From Pseudomonadota bacterium (lineage in GTDB: Bacteria; Pseudomonadota; Alphaproteobacteria; Rhodospirillales; Magnetospirillaceae): 64,000 nucleotides of DNA. Both the position numbers and the translations under genes were made by a program. The DNA lies in contig JAJXUO010000008.1 of the NCBI GenBank assembly GCA_021782815.1, positions 19,234 to 83,233 of the forward strand, read 5' to 3'. Each line of letters begins with the position of its first letter. The first letter of the stretch is position 1. Below are positions 8,147-16,850 of the stretch, piece by piece. The notes below the pieces were generated by a model. That model saw only the letters and a program-made list of their open reading frames with translations. It was not told the origin of the DNA and made no database searches.

Positions 8147-8782
8147 GTGACGAAGAAACACGAAATCACCAATGAGGACGTTCTGCTGGCCATTCTGTCC
8201 CTGCGCCACGAACTGGAAACCGGGCTGACCGTTTCGGCCGGGGGTGCTGCGGGGGCGCCCGATCTGGATCTCTTGCGCCGCGAGATGCGGGATTTGCGCG
8301 ATTACATCCGCCAGACCAAGACCGAGATCGCCGCCATCAAGCATCCCAAGGCCCGCGAGGACCGCATCGTGTCGGCCACCTACGAACTGGACGCCATCGT
8401 CGGGGCCACCGAGTCGGCCACGCACGACATTCTGCAGCAGGCCGAGGAGATCGAACGCCTGGCCGAGCGCATCCGCGACAACGTGACGGACGAGTTGGCG
8501 GTGAACGTGGCCGACCAGATCAGCGACGCCACCCTGCGGCTGTTCGAGGCCTGCGGCTTTCAGGACATCACCGGCCAGCGGGTGGCCAAGGTGGTGCGCA
8601 CCCTGCGCTATGTGGAGGATCGGGTTCTGGCCATCATCCGCATCTGGGGCGAGGAGGAATTCGGCGCCGTGCCGCTGCCGCAGGCGCAAGGTTCGGCCGG
8701 CGACGAGGCCGCCCTGCTGAACGGCCCGCAACTGGCGGGGGCGGGCATCGACCAGTCGGCGGTGGACAGCCTGTTTCCGTGA
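8147..8782 (+). CDS. cheZ: Chemotaxis phosphatase CheZ
   Basis: 211 residues, starting GTG with GAGGAG ten bases upstream. CheZ accelerates dephosphorylation of CheY-P. The long central helices and the CheZ signature FQDITGQRVAKVVRTL (about 143-158) are present, including the Asp/Gln pair that inserts into the CheY active site. The C-terminal tail ends in a hydrophobic VDSLFP, which resembles the CheY-binding peptide of the family. No cheA, cheY or cheW gene is in the window, so this is a cheZ outside a che cluster. It is convergent with the ABC permease gene. Confidence 0.92.
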   Translation: MTKKHEITNEDVLLAILSLRHELETGLTVSAGGAAGAPDLDLLRREMRDLRDYIRQTKTEIAAIKHPKAREDRIVSATYELDAIVGATESATHDILQQAEEIERLAERIRDNVTDELAVNVADQISDATLRLFEACGFQDITGQRVAKVVRTLRYVEDRVLAIIRIWGEEEFGAVPLPQAQGSAGDEAALLNGPQLAGAGIDQSAVDSLFP

Positions 8783-8806
8783 ACCGGAAGGGGGGCGCGC
8801 CCGCGT

Positions 8807-9505
8807 TCAGCGGGCGTGGCGCAGATGGCGGTTCAGGATGTTTTCCGCCAGCTTGAAGGTGCGGACCATGAGAAAGGAGATGGCCAGATAGCAGGCCCCG
8901 GCGGCCAGGAAGATCTCCACCGGCATATAGGTTTCGGCGATGATGGTGCGGGCCATGCCGGTCAGTTCCAGAAGGGTGATGGTGCTGGCCAGGGCGCTGC
9001 CCTTCAGCATGAGGATCACCTCGTTGGAATAGGCCGGCAGGCCGATGCGCACGGCGCGCGGCACCAGGATGCGCCGCAGGATCTGGCCTTTCGACATGCC
9101 CACCGCAATGGCGGCCTCGATCTCGCCCCGGGGCACGGCCTGCAGGGCGCCGCGCAGGATTTCGGCGATATAGGCGGCGGTGTTCATCGACATGGCGATG
9201 AGGGCGCACCAATAGGGATCGCGCAGATAGGGCCACAGCAGTTCGGAATGGCGGATGGCGGAAAACTGCGAGAGGCCGTAATAGACCAGGAACAGCTGCA
9301 CCAGCAGCGGCGTGCCGCGGAAGAAGAAGATGTAGCACCAGGGCAGGGCCCGTACCCAGGGCCGCCGCGAGGAGCGGGCGATGCCGATGGGAAAGGCCAG
9401 GGCCAGGCCGCCCAGGCCCGACAGCGCCACCAGCTGCACGGTGAGCACGGCGCCGGTGAGCAGCTTGGGGAAATTGTCGAGAATGACGCCGGTATCGAAA
9501 CTCAC
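8807..9505 (-). CDS. Polar amino acid ABC transporter permease (HisM/ArtM type)
   Basis: 232 residues, starting GTG at 9505 after GGAGG. Inner-membrane subunit with about five transmembrane helices. The permease EAA loop reads EIEAAIAVGMSKGQILRRILVPRA, and the N-terminal FPKLLTGAVLTVQL matches the His/Glu/Gln/Arg permease family. It is the last gene of a four-gene importer operon. The start overlaps the stop of the preceding permease (GTGA), which fits assembly as a heterodimer. The substrate is probably a basic or polar amino acid, inferred from family only. Confidence 0.9.
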   Translation of the reverse strand: MSFDTGVILDNFPKLLTGAVLTVQLVALSGLGGLALAFPIGIARSSRRPWVRALPWCYIFFFRGTPLLVQLFLVYYGLSQFSAIRHSELLWPYLRDPYWCALIAMSMNTAAYIAEILRGALQAVPRGEIEAAIAVGMSKGQILRRILVPRAVRIGLPAYSNEVILMLKGSALASTITLLELTGMARTIIAETYMPVEIFLAAGACYLAISFLMVRTFKLAENILNRHLRHAR

Positions 9506-10194
9506 GAGCGCGCCCTCCGGTAGCCGCGGTTGGCGCGGTGCTCCAGGGCCATCAGGCCGCCGCTGGTCAGAACCGTGAGGCCGAGATAGATGAGGGCGGC
9601 GCAGCCGTAGAAGGTGAAGGGTTCGCGGGTGTCGCCCACGGCGATCTGCGCCTTGCGCATGATCTCGTCCAGCCCCACCACCGAAATGAGGGCGGTGTCC
9701 TTCAGCAGCACCATGAACAGGTTGCCGAGGCCGGGCAGGGCGATGCGCCACAATTGCGGCAGCACGATGCGGTGGAAGCAATGCCAGCGGCCCAGGCCCA
9801 GCGATTGCGCCGCCTCGATCTGCCCCCGGGGCACGGTCAGGAGGGCGCCGCGGAACACCTCGGTGGCATAGGCGCCGAAGGTGAGGCCGAGGGCGACGGT
9901 GCCCGAAAGGAACGGCCCCAGTTCCACATAGGTGTCGATGCCGAACTGGCGCAGCACGGCGCCGATCATGGTGGAGGAGCCGAAATAGACGATCAGCACC
10001 ATCAGGAGTTCGGGAATGCCGCGCACGATGGTGGTGTAACCCTCGCCCAGCAGGCGCAGGGCGGCATGGCGCGAGGATTTGGCGATGGCGCCGAGCAGGC
10101 CCAGCACCAGGCCGACGCTGACGGCGGACAGGGCCAGCCGCACCGTCATGAGCGTGCCCTGGAGCAGTTGAGGGCCGAAGCCGTGCAGGTTCAT
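9502..10194 (-). CDS. Polar amino acid ABC transporter permease (HisQ/ArtQ type)
   Basis: 230 residues from the ATG at 10194. The start FGPQLLQGTLMTVRLALSA and the EAA-loop sequence QIEAAQSLGLGRWHCFHRIV are typical of this permease family, with five or so membrane spans. It is cotranslated with the second permease through a 4-base overlap and follows the binding-protein gene by 61 bp. Together the two form the membrane channel. Confidence 0.9.
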   Translation of the reverse strand: MNLHGFGPQLLQGTLMTVRLALSAVSVGLVLGLLGAIAKSSRHAALRLLGEGYTTIVRGIPELLMVLIVYFGSSTMIGAVLRQFGIDTYVELGPFLSGTVALGLTFGAYATEVFRGALLTVPRGQIEAAQSLGLGRWHCFHRIVLPQLWRIALPGLGNLFMVLLKDTALISVVGLDEIMRKAQIAVGDTREPFTFYGCAALIYLGLTVLTSGGLMALEHRANRGYRRARS

Positions 10195-10255
10195 CAAGTA
10201 GTCCGAATCAAAACGCGGCGCCGGGCGGGGCTGTCCGCCCGGCGCCGCCGGGATC

Positions 10256-11002
10256 TTAATAGATGCTGAAGGGGAAGTACTTTTCGTTGATCTTCTTGTA
10301 GGTGCCGTCGGCCAGGATGACCTTGAGGGCGGCATTCAGCTTTTCGCGCAGGCTGTTGTCGCCCTTGCGCACGGCGATGGCGATCTTGTCGTTGCTGAAC
10401 ACCGGCTTGCCCTTGAACTCGAAATCCTTGCCGGCATCGCTCTTCAGCCAGGCATAGTTGACGAACTTGTCGGCCAGGATGGCGTCGAGACGGCCGGCGG
10501 CCAGGTCGAGATAGGCGTTTTCCTGGGTGTCGTAGAGCTTGATCTGGGCGCCTTTGGCGTTCTTTTCCAGCCAGGTGCCGGCGATGGTGGCGCGCTGGGC
10601 TCCCAGCACCTTGCCCTTCAGCTGATCGGGCGAGAAGGCCGTGCCCTTGGGCGCCACGAACTGCAGCTTGTTGGTGTAGTAGGGATCGGTGAAGTCCACC
10701 GCCTTCTTGCGCTCCTCGGTGATGGACATGGAGGCGGCGATGGCGTCGAACTTGCGGGCGTTGAGGGCGGGGATGATGCCGTCCCAATCCTGGGTGACGA
10801 TGGTGCAGTCCAGCTTGGCGGCGGCGCACAGCGCCTTGGCGATATCCACGTCGAAGCCGGTGATGTTGCCCTTGCTGTCCACCTGATTGAAGGGCGGGTA
10901 GGCGCCTTCGGTGCCGATGCGGACCTTCTGGGCGGCGAAGGCCTGGCCGCACAGGCTGGCGGTGGCGAAGGCGGCGGCAATCAATAAGGACTTGAAGCGC
11001 AT
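10256..11002 (-). CDS. Periplasmic polar amino acid-binding protein
   Basis: 248 residues. Sec signal peptide MRFKSLLIAAAFATASLC, with cleavage after AFA. The mature protein is a type II binding fold of the Lys/Arg/Orn-His family: RIGTEGAYPPFNQVDSKG, GFDVDIAKALC, WDGIIPALNARKFDAI and MSITEERKKAVDFTDPYY. The aspartate in GFDVDI and the arginine expected to hold the ligand carboxylate (in GAQRATIAGTW) are present. It supplies substrate to the two permeases downstream. Confidence 0.92.
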   Translation of the reverse strand: MRFKSLLIAAAFATASLCGQAFAAQKVRIGTEGAYPPFNQVDSKGNITGFDVDIAKALCAAAKLDCTIVTQDWDGIIPALNARKFDAIAASMSITEERKKAVDFTDPYYTNKLQFVAPKGTAFSPDQLKGKVLGAQRATIAGTWLEKNAKGAQIKLYDTQENAYLDLAAGRLDAILADKFVNYAWLKSDAGKDFEFKGKPVFSNDKIAIAVRKGDNSLREKLNAALKVILADGTYKKINEKYFPFSIY

Positions 11003-11031
11003 GTGAACCCCCTCTTTCGAAACATGCAGGG

Positions 11032-11817
11032 TCAGCGGTGGCTGGCCATGAATTGCCGGCAGCGCGGCGATGCGGGATCGTCGAACACCTTGTCCGGCGT
11101 TCCCTCTTCCTCGATGCGTCCGTCATGCAGGAACAGGACGCGGGTCGAAACATTGCGGGCGAAGCGCATCTCGTGGGTGACCAGCAGCATGGTGCGGCCC
11201 TCTTCGGCCAGGCCGTTGATCACATTCAGCACTTCGGCCACCATTTCCGGATCAAGGGCCGAGGTCGGCTCGTCGAACAGCAGCACGCGCGGCTGCATGG
11301 CCAGGGTGCGGGCGATGGCGGCGCGCTGTTGCTGGCCGCCCGACAGATGGCCGGGATAAGCGTTGCGCTTGTCGGCGATGCCCACTTTTTCCAGCAGGGC
11401 CTCGGCCTCGGCCACGGCCTGCTTGCGCGGGGTTTTGCGCACCATGACCGGCGCCTCGATGACGTTTTCCAAAATCGTCATGTGCGGCCACAGATTGAAG
11501 CTTTGAAAGACGAAGCCCATGCTGGCGCGCAGGCGGGTGATCTGGCGGGGATCGGCCGAAACCAGCGAGCCATCCTTCAGGCGCTTCAGCTTGAAGTCCT
11601 CGCCGCCCAGGGCGATGCGCCCCTCATGGGGCGCTTCCAGCAGGTTGAGGCAGCGCAGGAAGGTGCTTTTGCCCGAGCCGGACGAGCCCAGGATGGAGAT
11701 GACCTCGCCGTCATGGGCGGTCAGGCTGATGCCTTTCAGAACCTCCAACGAGCCGAAGCGTTTATGGATATTGTCCGCTTGCAGCGCGGGGGGGAGGGTG
11801 TGCGTCATCGTGATCAT
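11032..11817 (-). CDS. Polar amino acid ABC transporter ATPase (HisP/GlnQ type)
   Basis: 261 residues; an internal ATG at 11805 gives a slightly shorter product. Walker A is GSSGSGKST, the Q-loop region is GFVFQSFNLWPHMT, the signature is LSGGQQQRAAIAR, Walker B is VLLFDEPTSALDP and the H-loop is LLVTHEM. Close agreement with HisP/ArtP ATPases is clear. It is the first gene of the operon ATPase - binding protein - permease - permease. The promoter should lie in the AT-rich 11818-11930 stretch. Confidence 0.93.
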   Translation of the reverse strand: MITMTHTLPPALQADNIHKRFGSLEVLKGISLTAHDGEVISILGSSGSGKSTFLRCLNLLEAPHEGRIALGGEDFKLKRLKDGSLVSADPRQITRLRASMGFVFQSFNLWPHMTILENVIEAPVMVRKTPRKQAVAEAEALLEKVGIADKRNAYPGHLSGGQQQRAAIARTLAMQPRVLLFDEPTSALDPEMVAEVLNVINGLAEEGRTMLLVTHEMRFARNVSTRVLFLHDGRIEEEGTPDKVFDDPASPRCRQFMASHR

Positions 11818-11931
11818 TTTGTGATGGGACGCCGGTATTCGATTGGATTTTCATCCCATTGTCAAACAGGGAAATGGACGGATGCTCAGAAAATGCGCAA
11901 GAGGGGGGCGGGGACTGGGATCTGATTAAGG

Positions 11932-11966
11932 AAAAAGCGCCGGCGATGCTTCCTCGCCGGCGCTTT
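11932..11966 (-). terminator. Rho-independent terminator of the first porin
   Basis: On the minus strand, AAAGCGCCGGCGA, loop GGAAGCA, then TCGCCGGCGC followed by TTTTTCC. It begins about 26 bp after the porin stop codon. Confidence 0.88.
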
Positions 11967-11991
11967 CCCCGTTTGGTGGTGCCGTGAAAAA

Positions 11992-13362
11992 TTAGAACTT
12001 CACGCGCACGCCGGTGGTGGTGGACACGGTGTTGTTGTGCAGATAGCCGTTGGCCATGCCGCCGCTGACGATGGAGTACATCACGCCGCCATAAAGATCG
12101 ATATGGTGGTTCAGGGCGTAAACGGCGTCGAACGAGCCGGCGTTCAGGTTACCGCTGCAGTAGGCCGAGCTGGAATCCGAGCAGGAGGCGGTGGCGGTGG
12201 TGGTGCCGAAGGCGCCCTGGGCGTAGCCGTAATAGGCGGCGGTCAGGGTCAGCTTGTCGATGGGCTGGTAGGCGACGCCGGTCCAGTAGATGGCCAGGTG
12301 CTTGTCGCGGCCGAAGGCGTTGTTGTTGGCGACGATGCCGTAGTCGCCGAGGCCGTTGCCGATGGAGAAGGGATTGGCCGGATTGGCCATGGTGATGTGC
12401 TCGTAACCGCCGAACAGGGTGGTCTGATGGGTGAGCTTGTACTTCAGCATCAGGCCCAGGGTGGTGTTGTCGGAAACGGTGGCGGCCAGATTGTTGCCGT
12501 ACTTCAGGCTGTTGGCGGCGCTGGGCAGAAAGGCACCGATGGCCACGGCGTCGTTCTTGTGGGCGAAGATGGCATCGCCCGACAGGCCGGCGTAATCGGC
12601 GCCGAGGTCGACCTGTTCGGCCGAGCCGGTCTTTTCCATGCCGTAGCCGATCTGATACTGGTTGCCGCCCGGCTGATACAGCAGGGCGGTACGGAACATG
12701 CCGTACTGGCCGGTGTACTTGATGGAATCGTCGTAGCGGGCATCCTCGGTGGTGCCGCCGCCGGCGGCGGCGCCCGAGAAGCCGATGACGGCGAAGGCGT
12801 AGGAGCCGTGGTTGGGATCGTAGGTGCCGATATCATCGGCCAGCGGGGTGGTCTGGCGGCCGACGGTCAGGGTGCCGAAGGTCTTGTCCTTCAGGCCGAC
12901 ATAGCCGGCGGCGTTGTCGAACTGGCCGGCGCGGCTGGAATCGCCGTTGGAGCTCTGCTCGCTCAGCGGCACGCCGTTGTTGCTTTTCATCGAGCCGAGG
13001 CCGTTGGCCAGATGCACACCGGCCAGGGTCGGATTGAAGCCGGCTTCCACCTTGAAGATGAAGTCGAGGCGATCGGTCAGGGCCTCATCGCCCTTCAAGC
13101 CGATGTTCGACTGGCTGAGGCCGTTGGCGGCCAGCAGGGTCTGGCTGCGGCTGTTGCTCTTCATCACCAGATAGTTGGCCGTGGTGGGCATGTCGGCATT
13201 GAGGCCGGACCCATGGTTCTGGTTGGTGACGTCGATGTCGATGGTGCCGTAGAGGGTGATGCCGGCATAGGTCAGGCTGTCGTCGGCGCGGGCGGCGCCG
13301 GTCACGGCGGTCAGGGCGACGGCGGCGACACCGGCGGCCAGGAGGCTGCGAGAAAAGGACAT
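11992..13362 (-). CDS. Outer-membrane porin (general trimeric porin type)
   Basis: 456 residues from the ATG at 13362. Signal peptide MSFSRSLLAAGVAAVALTAV, cleavage after ARA. The mature part starts with GITLYGTIDI, alternates short amphipathic strands with loops and ends in VRVKF, the C-terminal phenylalanine used by the BAM machinery. Landmarks shared with the second porin are GLSQSNIGLKG, VEAGFNP, NHGSYAF and GGYEH. A CSDSSSAYC loop may form a disulfide. The role is passive diffusion of small hydrophilic solutes. It is divergent from the second porin, with a decayed third copy between them. Confidence 0.92.
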   Translation of the reverse strand: MSFSRSLLAAGVAAVALTAVTGAARADDSLTYAGITLYGTIDIDVTNQNHGSGLNADMPTTANYLVMKSNSRSQTLLAANGLSQSNIGLKGDEALTDRLDFIFKVEAGFNPTLAGVHLANGLGSMKSNNGVPLSEQSSNGDSSRAGQFDNAAGYVGLKDKTFGTLTVGRQTTPLADDIGTYDPNHGSYAFAVIGFSGAAAGGGTTEDARYDDSIKYTGQYGMFRTALLYQPGGNQYQIGYGMEKTGSAEQVDLGADYAGLSGDAIFAHKNDAVAIGAFLPSAANSLKYGNNLAATVSDNTTLGLMLKYKLTHQTTLFGGYEHITMANPANPFSIGNGLGDYGIVANNNAFGRDKHLAIYWTGVAYQPIDKLTLTAAYYGYAQGAFGTTTATASCSDSSSAYCSGNLNAGSFDAVYALNHHIDLYGGVMYSIVSGGMANGYLHNNTVSTTTGVRVKF

Positions 13363-13863
13363 AGGAATAAACACCCCGTTATTTTGAATTCGCGGCACTG
13401 TGAAACCGCTGCCCCAGGGTGAACAATTAAAGATTTTTTCATATTAAAAAGGAATATGGGGTTGTGCTTGAGTTAAAATGACGATGTTAAAATAATTATA
13501 TCAACCATATTGGTGCAATTATATCACGGTTTAGCAACGGTATGAGAATGAGAAGGTGTCTCATCCGGGTTTGTGAAAATTGGTTCAGTAATTGGTGGGG
13601 GGAGTGGAGGGGGCTTGGTCTTATGTAAATATGTTTACGATGCACTTCATGTCTGTTTCAATAATATTTCATACTATTGAGGTCGGCCGCGGTTCTCTGG
13701 CGGTCCCTATGGCAATTGTCTGTGGTAAATTCGCAACAGGTGCCTTGGAATTTTTCCGGAGCGCCCTGAAGTTGCGTAAGGAAACGGGCTGTCAGCCGTT
13801 GTGGCGTTTTCCTGTCCGTCTCATGCAAAAAACGCCGACGGCCATGCCGCCGGGAGGACCGGT

Positions 13864-13985
13864 TTAGAATGTCACGCGGACAACCGGTGCGGGTGGGGGC
13901 GGTGGTGCCCGGCCAGCCGATCAGCGAGACGGCGTCGGAGCCGTGGTTGGGGGGGGGCGCCGATGGCGGCGGTTCATCCCTGGGC
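13864..13985 (-). pseudogene. Internally deleted porin remnant
   Basis: On the minus strand, this stretch aligns base by base with two separate parts of the neighbouring porin. One is the segment encoding IGTYDPNHGSYAFAVIGFSG (12771-12830 in the intact gene). It is joined directly to the last 14 or so codons, NTVSTTTGVRVKF and stop. The join omits roughly 250 codons, and a 2-base insertion breaks the frame before the final RVTF-stop. The upstream side ends a few bases from repeat A copy 6. It is a decayed third porin gene, not an expressed protein. Confidence 0.75.
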
Positions 13986-13989
13986 TACT

Positions 13990-14121
13990 TATACCGAATT
14001 GCGGTGGCCGGGTCCGATCACCGCCCCCTCATGCGCGCTTTGCCTCGCCGCGCCATCAGGCGCGCGTCGGCTTGTTCCTCACCGGGGTCGCGATGAGTCA
14101 AACGCATCACGGCTTGGTATT
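13990..14121 (-). repeat. Repeat A, copy 6 (degenerate)
   Basis: Reverse orientation. Both termini are recognisable (ATACCGAATTGC and GGCTTGGTAT), H2 reads CGCGCC-ATCA-GGCGCG, and part of H1 remains (GATGAGTCAAACGCATC). Hairpin H3 is missing and H4 has mismatches, so the copy is old. Confidence 0.8.
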
Positions 14122-14575
14122 GCCGGGGGCTTCCGGGTGAAACCGGGCTCTTCGTTATGGCCGCCGCGTCCGTCACCCGTCATGAGCGGATCGTCTTATG
14201 TGCCCGGCGTCCGAGAGAGGCATTGTAAAATGAAGGTTTCGTGAATAATTCTCTGGATGGATGCGGGGTGTGTCGATGATTTTCAGGTCGCATATAGAGT
14301 TCATTCTGTAATTGCAGATGTTGCCTAATTGCATCAGATCGCCCTAAAACGACGCCCTTGGCCGGTGCAACTTTTAGGTGTTAAATATAATTTATTATCT
14401 CTCATATCTTTAAAATTATTTATATTCAATAAGTTATTGCGATGCTCTCCTGATGCGAGAGGAGCCTTTCCGGACGGCGCGGGGGTGGGCGAGCGGATAT
14501 TAAAATAATTTTAATTGCCGCTGGGAGTGGGTTGGTATCGCATGCGCTCGTCTCGTTTATCCATGTGGGGTTCCA

Positions 14576-16090
14576 ATGATTACTCAATATTACAGTTATG
14601 TTACATCGCGTCGTCTTGCGCGCCGGTTCGCGCTCGCCGCGGGTATTGCTGTGATTGCCTTGCCGGCCCTGGCCAGCGCTCAGAGCGTCGATCCGCAGGC
14701 CCTGCAGCAGCAGGTCGATAGCCTGCAGCAGCAGATCAACAGCCTGAAGGCTTCCAGCGCCGCCGCTTCCGGCGAGAGCTCCGAATCGGAAGCCGACATT
14801 CTCAAGAAATACATGGCGGGCCAGACCAATCTCACCACGCATGGCATCACGCTCTACGGCACTCTCGATATCGGCATGAGCTATCAGACTCATGGCGCGC
14901 CGCTGAACGACTATTTCTACCCCGGTGTGAACGAACTGGTGCAGAAGAACAGCACCCGCTCGATCTTCGGTGTGACCCCCAGCGGTCTCAGCCAGTCGAA
15001 GATCGGCATCAAGTTCGAGGAGCCGCTCATCGCCGATCAGCTTAATCTCGTCGGTAAGCTGGAAACCGGCTTCAATCCGCAGTCGGGCGTTCTGTCCGAT
15101 GCCGTCAAATCGGTCCAGCAGAATAACGGCGTGGCTTTGGGCAACCAGACCGCCAATGCCGACGGCAGCCGTGCCGGCCAGTTCCTGAACGGCGAGGCCT
15201 ATATCGGCGTCGATTCCAAGACCTATGGCCGTTTCACCGTCGGTCGTCTGGACAGCCTGCTGCTGGATAACGTCGTGACCTATGATCCGATGGGCGGCTC
15301 CTACGCCTTCTCGCTGATCGGCTGGGCCGGCGCCGCCAACGGCGGCGGCGACACCCAGGATGCCCGTCTGGACAATTCGGCCCGCTATGCCGTTCAGCTG
15401 GGGCCGGTGCATATGATCGCCCTGGCCCAGGCCAACAATGGCTACAATAACACCGGGCTGGGCGCCGGCCAGTTCGACGTCGGCACCCAGTGGGGCGGCC
15501 TGTCGGTGGACGCCACGGTGTCGGATGTGAAGGACGCCGTGCATCTGGGTTCGGTTCCGGGCGGCACCCTCGGCAACAACACCTATCTGAGCGGCACCAT
15601 CTCGGACAATATCGCCGAAGCTCTGATGCTGAAATACGGCATGGGGCCGGCCACTCTTTATGGTGGCTACGAGCACATCCTCTACAGCGACCCCTCGCAT
15701 AATCTGAACACCGGCGCTCAGGATATCGGCGGCTATCTGCTGCAGGTGACCAACAATGCCTATCAGTCGGGCAACGAGGTCCTGCAGATCGCCTGGACCG
15801 GTGCCAAATACCAGTTCACCCCGAAGTTCTCGCTGGCCGGTGCCTATTACTACCAGCATCAGAACAATTACGCCGGATCCAATGTTTCGTGCGGCGGTAC
15901 CGCCTATGGCCGGAGCGGCAAGTGCGCGGGTAGCGAGAACGTCATGTCGCTCATGGGCGACTATGCCGTCACCAAGCGCTTCGACCTTTATGCCGGTGTG
16001 ATGTACTCCCAGGTTCTGGGCGGCATGGACTCCGGTTACGCTTACAACAACGCCGTTTCCACCATGGCCGGCGCTCGTTTCAACTTCTAA
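14576..16090 (+). CDS. Outer-membrane porin with N-terminal coiled coil
   Basis: 504 residues. A long basic N region precedes the hydrophobic core (LARRFALAAGIAVIALPALA), with cleavage after ASA. The mature start DPQALQQQVDSLQQQINSL is a heptad coiled coil, likely a periplasmic trimeric stalk as in porins with peptidoglycan-proximal domains. The barrel begins GITLYGTLDIGMSYQTHG and ends ARFNF. It shares GLSQSKIGIKF, ETGFNP, GGSYAFSLIGWAG and GGYEHIL with the first porin, so the two are paralogs. A CGGTAYGRSGKC loop could be disulfide-bonded. Codon use is less GC3-rich than in its neighbours, as in many highly expressed genes. Confidence 0.92.
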   Translation: MITQYYSYVTSRRLARRFALAAGIAVIALPALASAQSVDPQALQQQVDSLQQQINSLKASSAAASGESSESEADILKKYMAGQTNLTTHGITLYGTLDIGMSYQTHGAPLNDYFYPGVNELVQKNSTRSIFGVTPSGLSQSKIGIKFEEPLIADQLNLVGKLETGFNPQSGVLSDAVKSVQQNNGVALGNQTANADGSRAGQFLNGEAYIGVDSKTYGRFTVGRLDSLLLDNVVTYDPMGGSYAFSLIGWAGAANGGGDTQDARLDNSARYAVQLGPVHMIALAQANNGYNNTGLGAGQFDVGTQWGGLSVDATVSDVKDAVHLGSVPGGTLGNNTYLSGTISDNIAEALMLKYGMGPATLYGGYEHILYSDPSHNLNTGAQDIGGYLLQVTNNAYQSGNEVLQIAWTGAKYQFTPKFSLAGAYYYQHQNNYAGSNVSCGGTAYGRSGKCAGSENVMSLMGDYAVTKRFDLYAGVMYSQVLGGMDSGYAYNNAVSTMAGARFNF

Positions 16091-16106
16091 AAACCGTTGC
16101 CGTGAC

Positions 16107-16173
16107 GCGGGTCCGTGGTGCGCCACGGACCCGCCGCGAAACACGACGGCTCCCCGCCGCGAGGCGGGGAGCC
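16107..16173 (+). terminator. Two consecutive hairpins after the second porin
   Basis: A 12-bp perfect stem (GCGGGTCCGTGG, loop TGCG) at 16107-16134 is followed by an 11-bp stem (GGCTCCCCGCC, loop GCGA) at 16148-16173. There is no long T run, so they may act as a stabilising or weak terminator structure. Confidence 0.55.
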
Positions 16174-16214
16174 GTTGCCGTTGGTGGGAGGAGTTCGGAC
16201 TTTATACCGGTGTG

Positions 16215-16355
16215 TTATACCAAGTCGCGATGAGTTTGACTCATCGCGACGCCGGTTAGGAGCAAGGCGACGCGCGCCTGATGGCGCGAAGCCAAGGGTT
16301 TCGGAGAAACCCGCCCGGCGCATGAGGGTGCGGTGATCGGGTCCGATCACCGCAA
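16215..16355 (+). repeat. Repeat A, copy 3
   Basis: Forward orientation. H1 TCGCGATGAGT-TTG-ACTCATCGCGA, H2 CGCGCC-TGAT-GGCGCG, H3 GGTTTC-GGA-GAAACC and H4 GCGGTGATCGG-GT-CCGATCACCGC, all perfect stems. The left end is TTATACCAAGTCGC. The right end, GCAACTCGATTTA, does not match the inverted terminus of copies 4-6. Confidence 0.9.
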
Positions 16356-16383
16356 CTCGATTTACTGAAGTGACCCACCTTAT

Positions 16384-16423
16384 TGTCCCTCGCCGGGCGG
16401 CTGCATCCGCAGCCTTGGCAGCG
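16384..16423 (+). repeat. Repeat B-like hairpin segment
   Basis: TGTCCCTCGCCGGGCG followed by the hairpin GGCTG-CATC-CGCAGCC and CTTGGC. It parallels the 44.14-kb element (TGTCCCTCAAGCGCCGGGCG, hairpin CTGGCG-TTC-CGCCAG, CTTGGC), with different but still paired stem bases. It adjoins the stop of the BON gene. Confidence 0.55.
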
Positions 16424-16425
16424 CC

Positions 16426-16716
16426 CTAATAGGTGTTGCCGCGGACGCCGGTCAGATCGATGACTTGTCTGACGCCGGGAACGGATCGGGCGATATCCTC
16501 GGCCTGCCCCTGTTCCGCAGCCGTATCCACAAGACCGTCGAGATAGACGGTGCCGTTGTCGGCGCGGACCGTGATGTGGTCGCTTTCCAGTCCTGCTTCC
16601 TCATTGATCTGCTGTTCGACGGCGGCGCTGAGCGCGGCGTCGGCGGGGGTTTGGGTGGCGCAGGCGGATAAAAGGATGGCAAGAGCGGGCAGGCAAAGGT
16701 ATTTGGCGATAGCCAT
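16426..16716 (-). CDS. BON-domain lipoprotein
   Basis: 96 residues. The lipoprotein signal ends LLSAC at about residue 19. One BON domain follows (about 28-93): SAAVEQQINEEAGL, ITVRADNGTVYLDGLVDT and ARSVPGVRQVIDL. BON proteins such as OsmY and DolP bind phospholipid or envelope partners in the periplasm. The region upstream (16717-16850) is AT-rich and probably holds the promoter. No operon partner is visible. Confidence 0.9.
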   Translation of the reverse strand: MAIAKYLCLPALAILLSACATQTPADAALSAAVEQQINEEAGLESDHITVRADNGTVYLDGLVDTAAEQGQAEDIARSVPGVRQVIDLTGVRGNTY

Positions 16717-16850
16717 GGCGGACTCCGATCATAGGGGGGACCATTCATTGGCGGAAAGGGAATGCGGGCAAGGAAAAATATTTTCATGTCATTGTTCTGG
16801 AACAATATTTTCATTTTAGTGTCATGTTGTTGGTCTTCCCGGCATGGCCT

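Larger units (their letters stand above)
13363..14575. other. 1.2-kb gap between two divergent porins, holding porin debris and a repeat
   Basis: 13363-13720 is AT-rich with no convincing gene; an open frame of 91 codons at 13592 has no family features and poor codon bias. 13864-13985 is a porin relic and 13990-14121 is repeat A copy 6. 14225-14510 is AT-rich and should carry the promoter of the second porin. I see no complete gene. Confidence 0.7.

Noticed and set aside
13592..13867. 91-codon frame in the porin intergenic region
   Set aside because: It has no ribosome-binding site, odd codon use and no recognisable domain, and it ends next to the porin relic.
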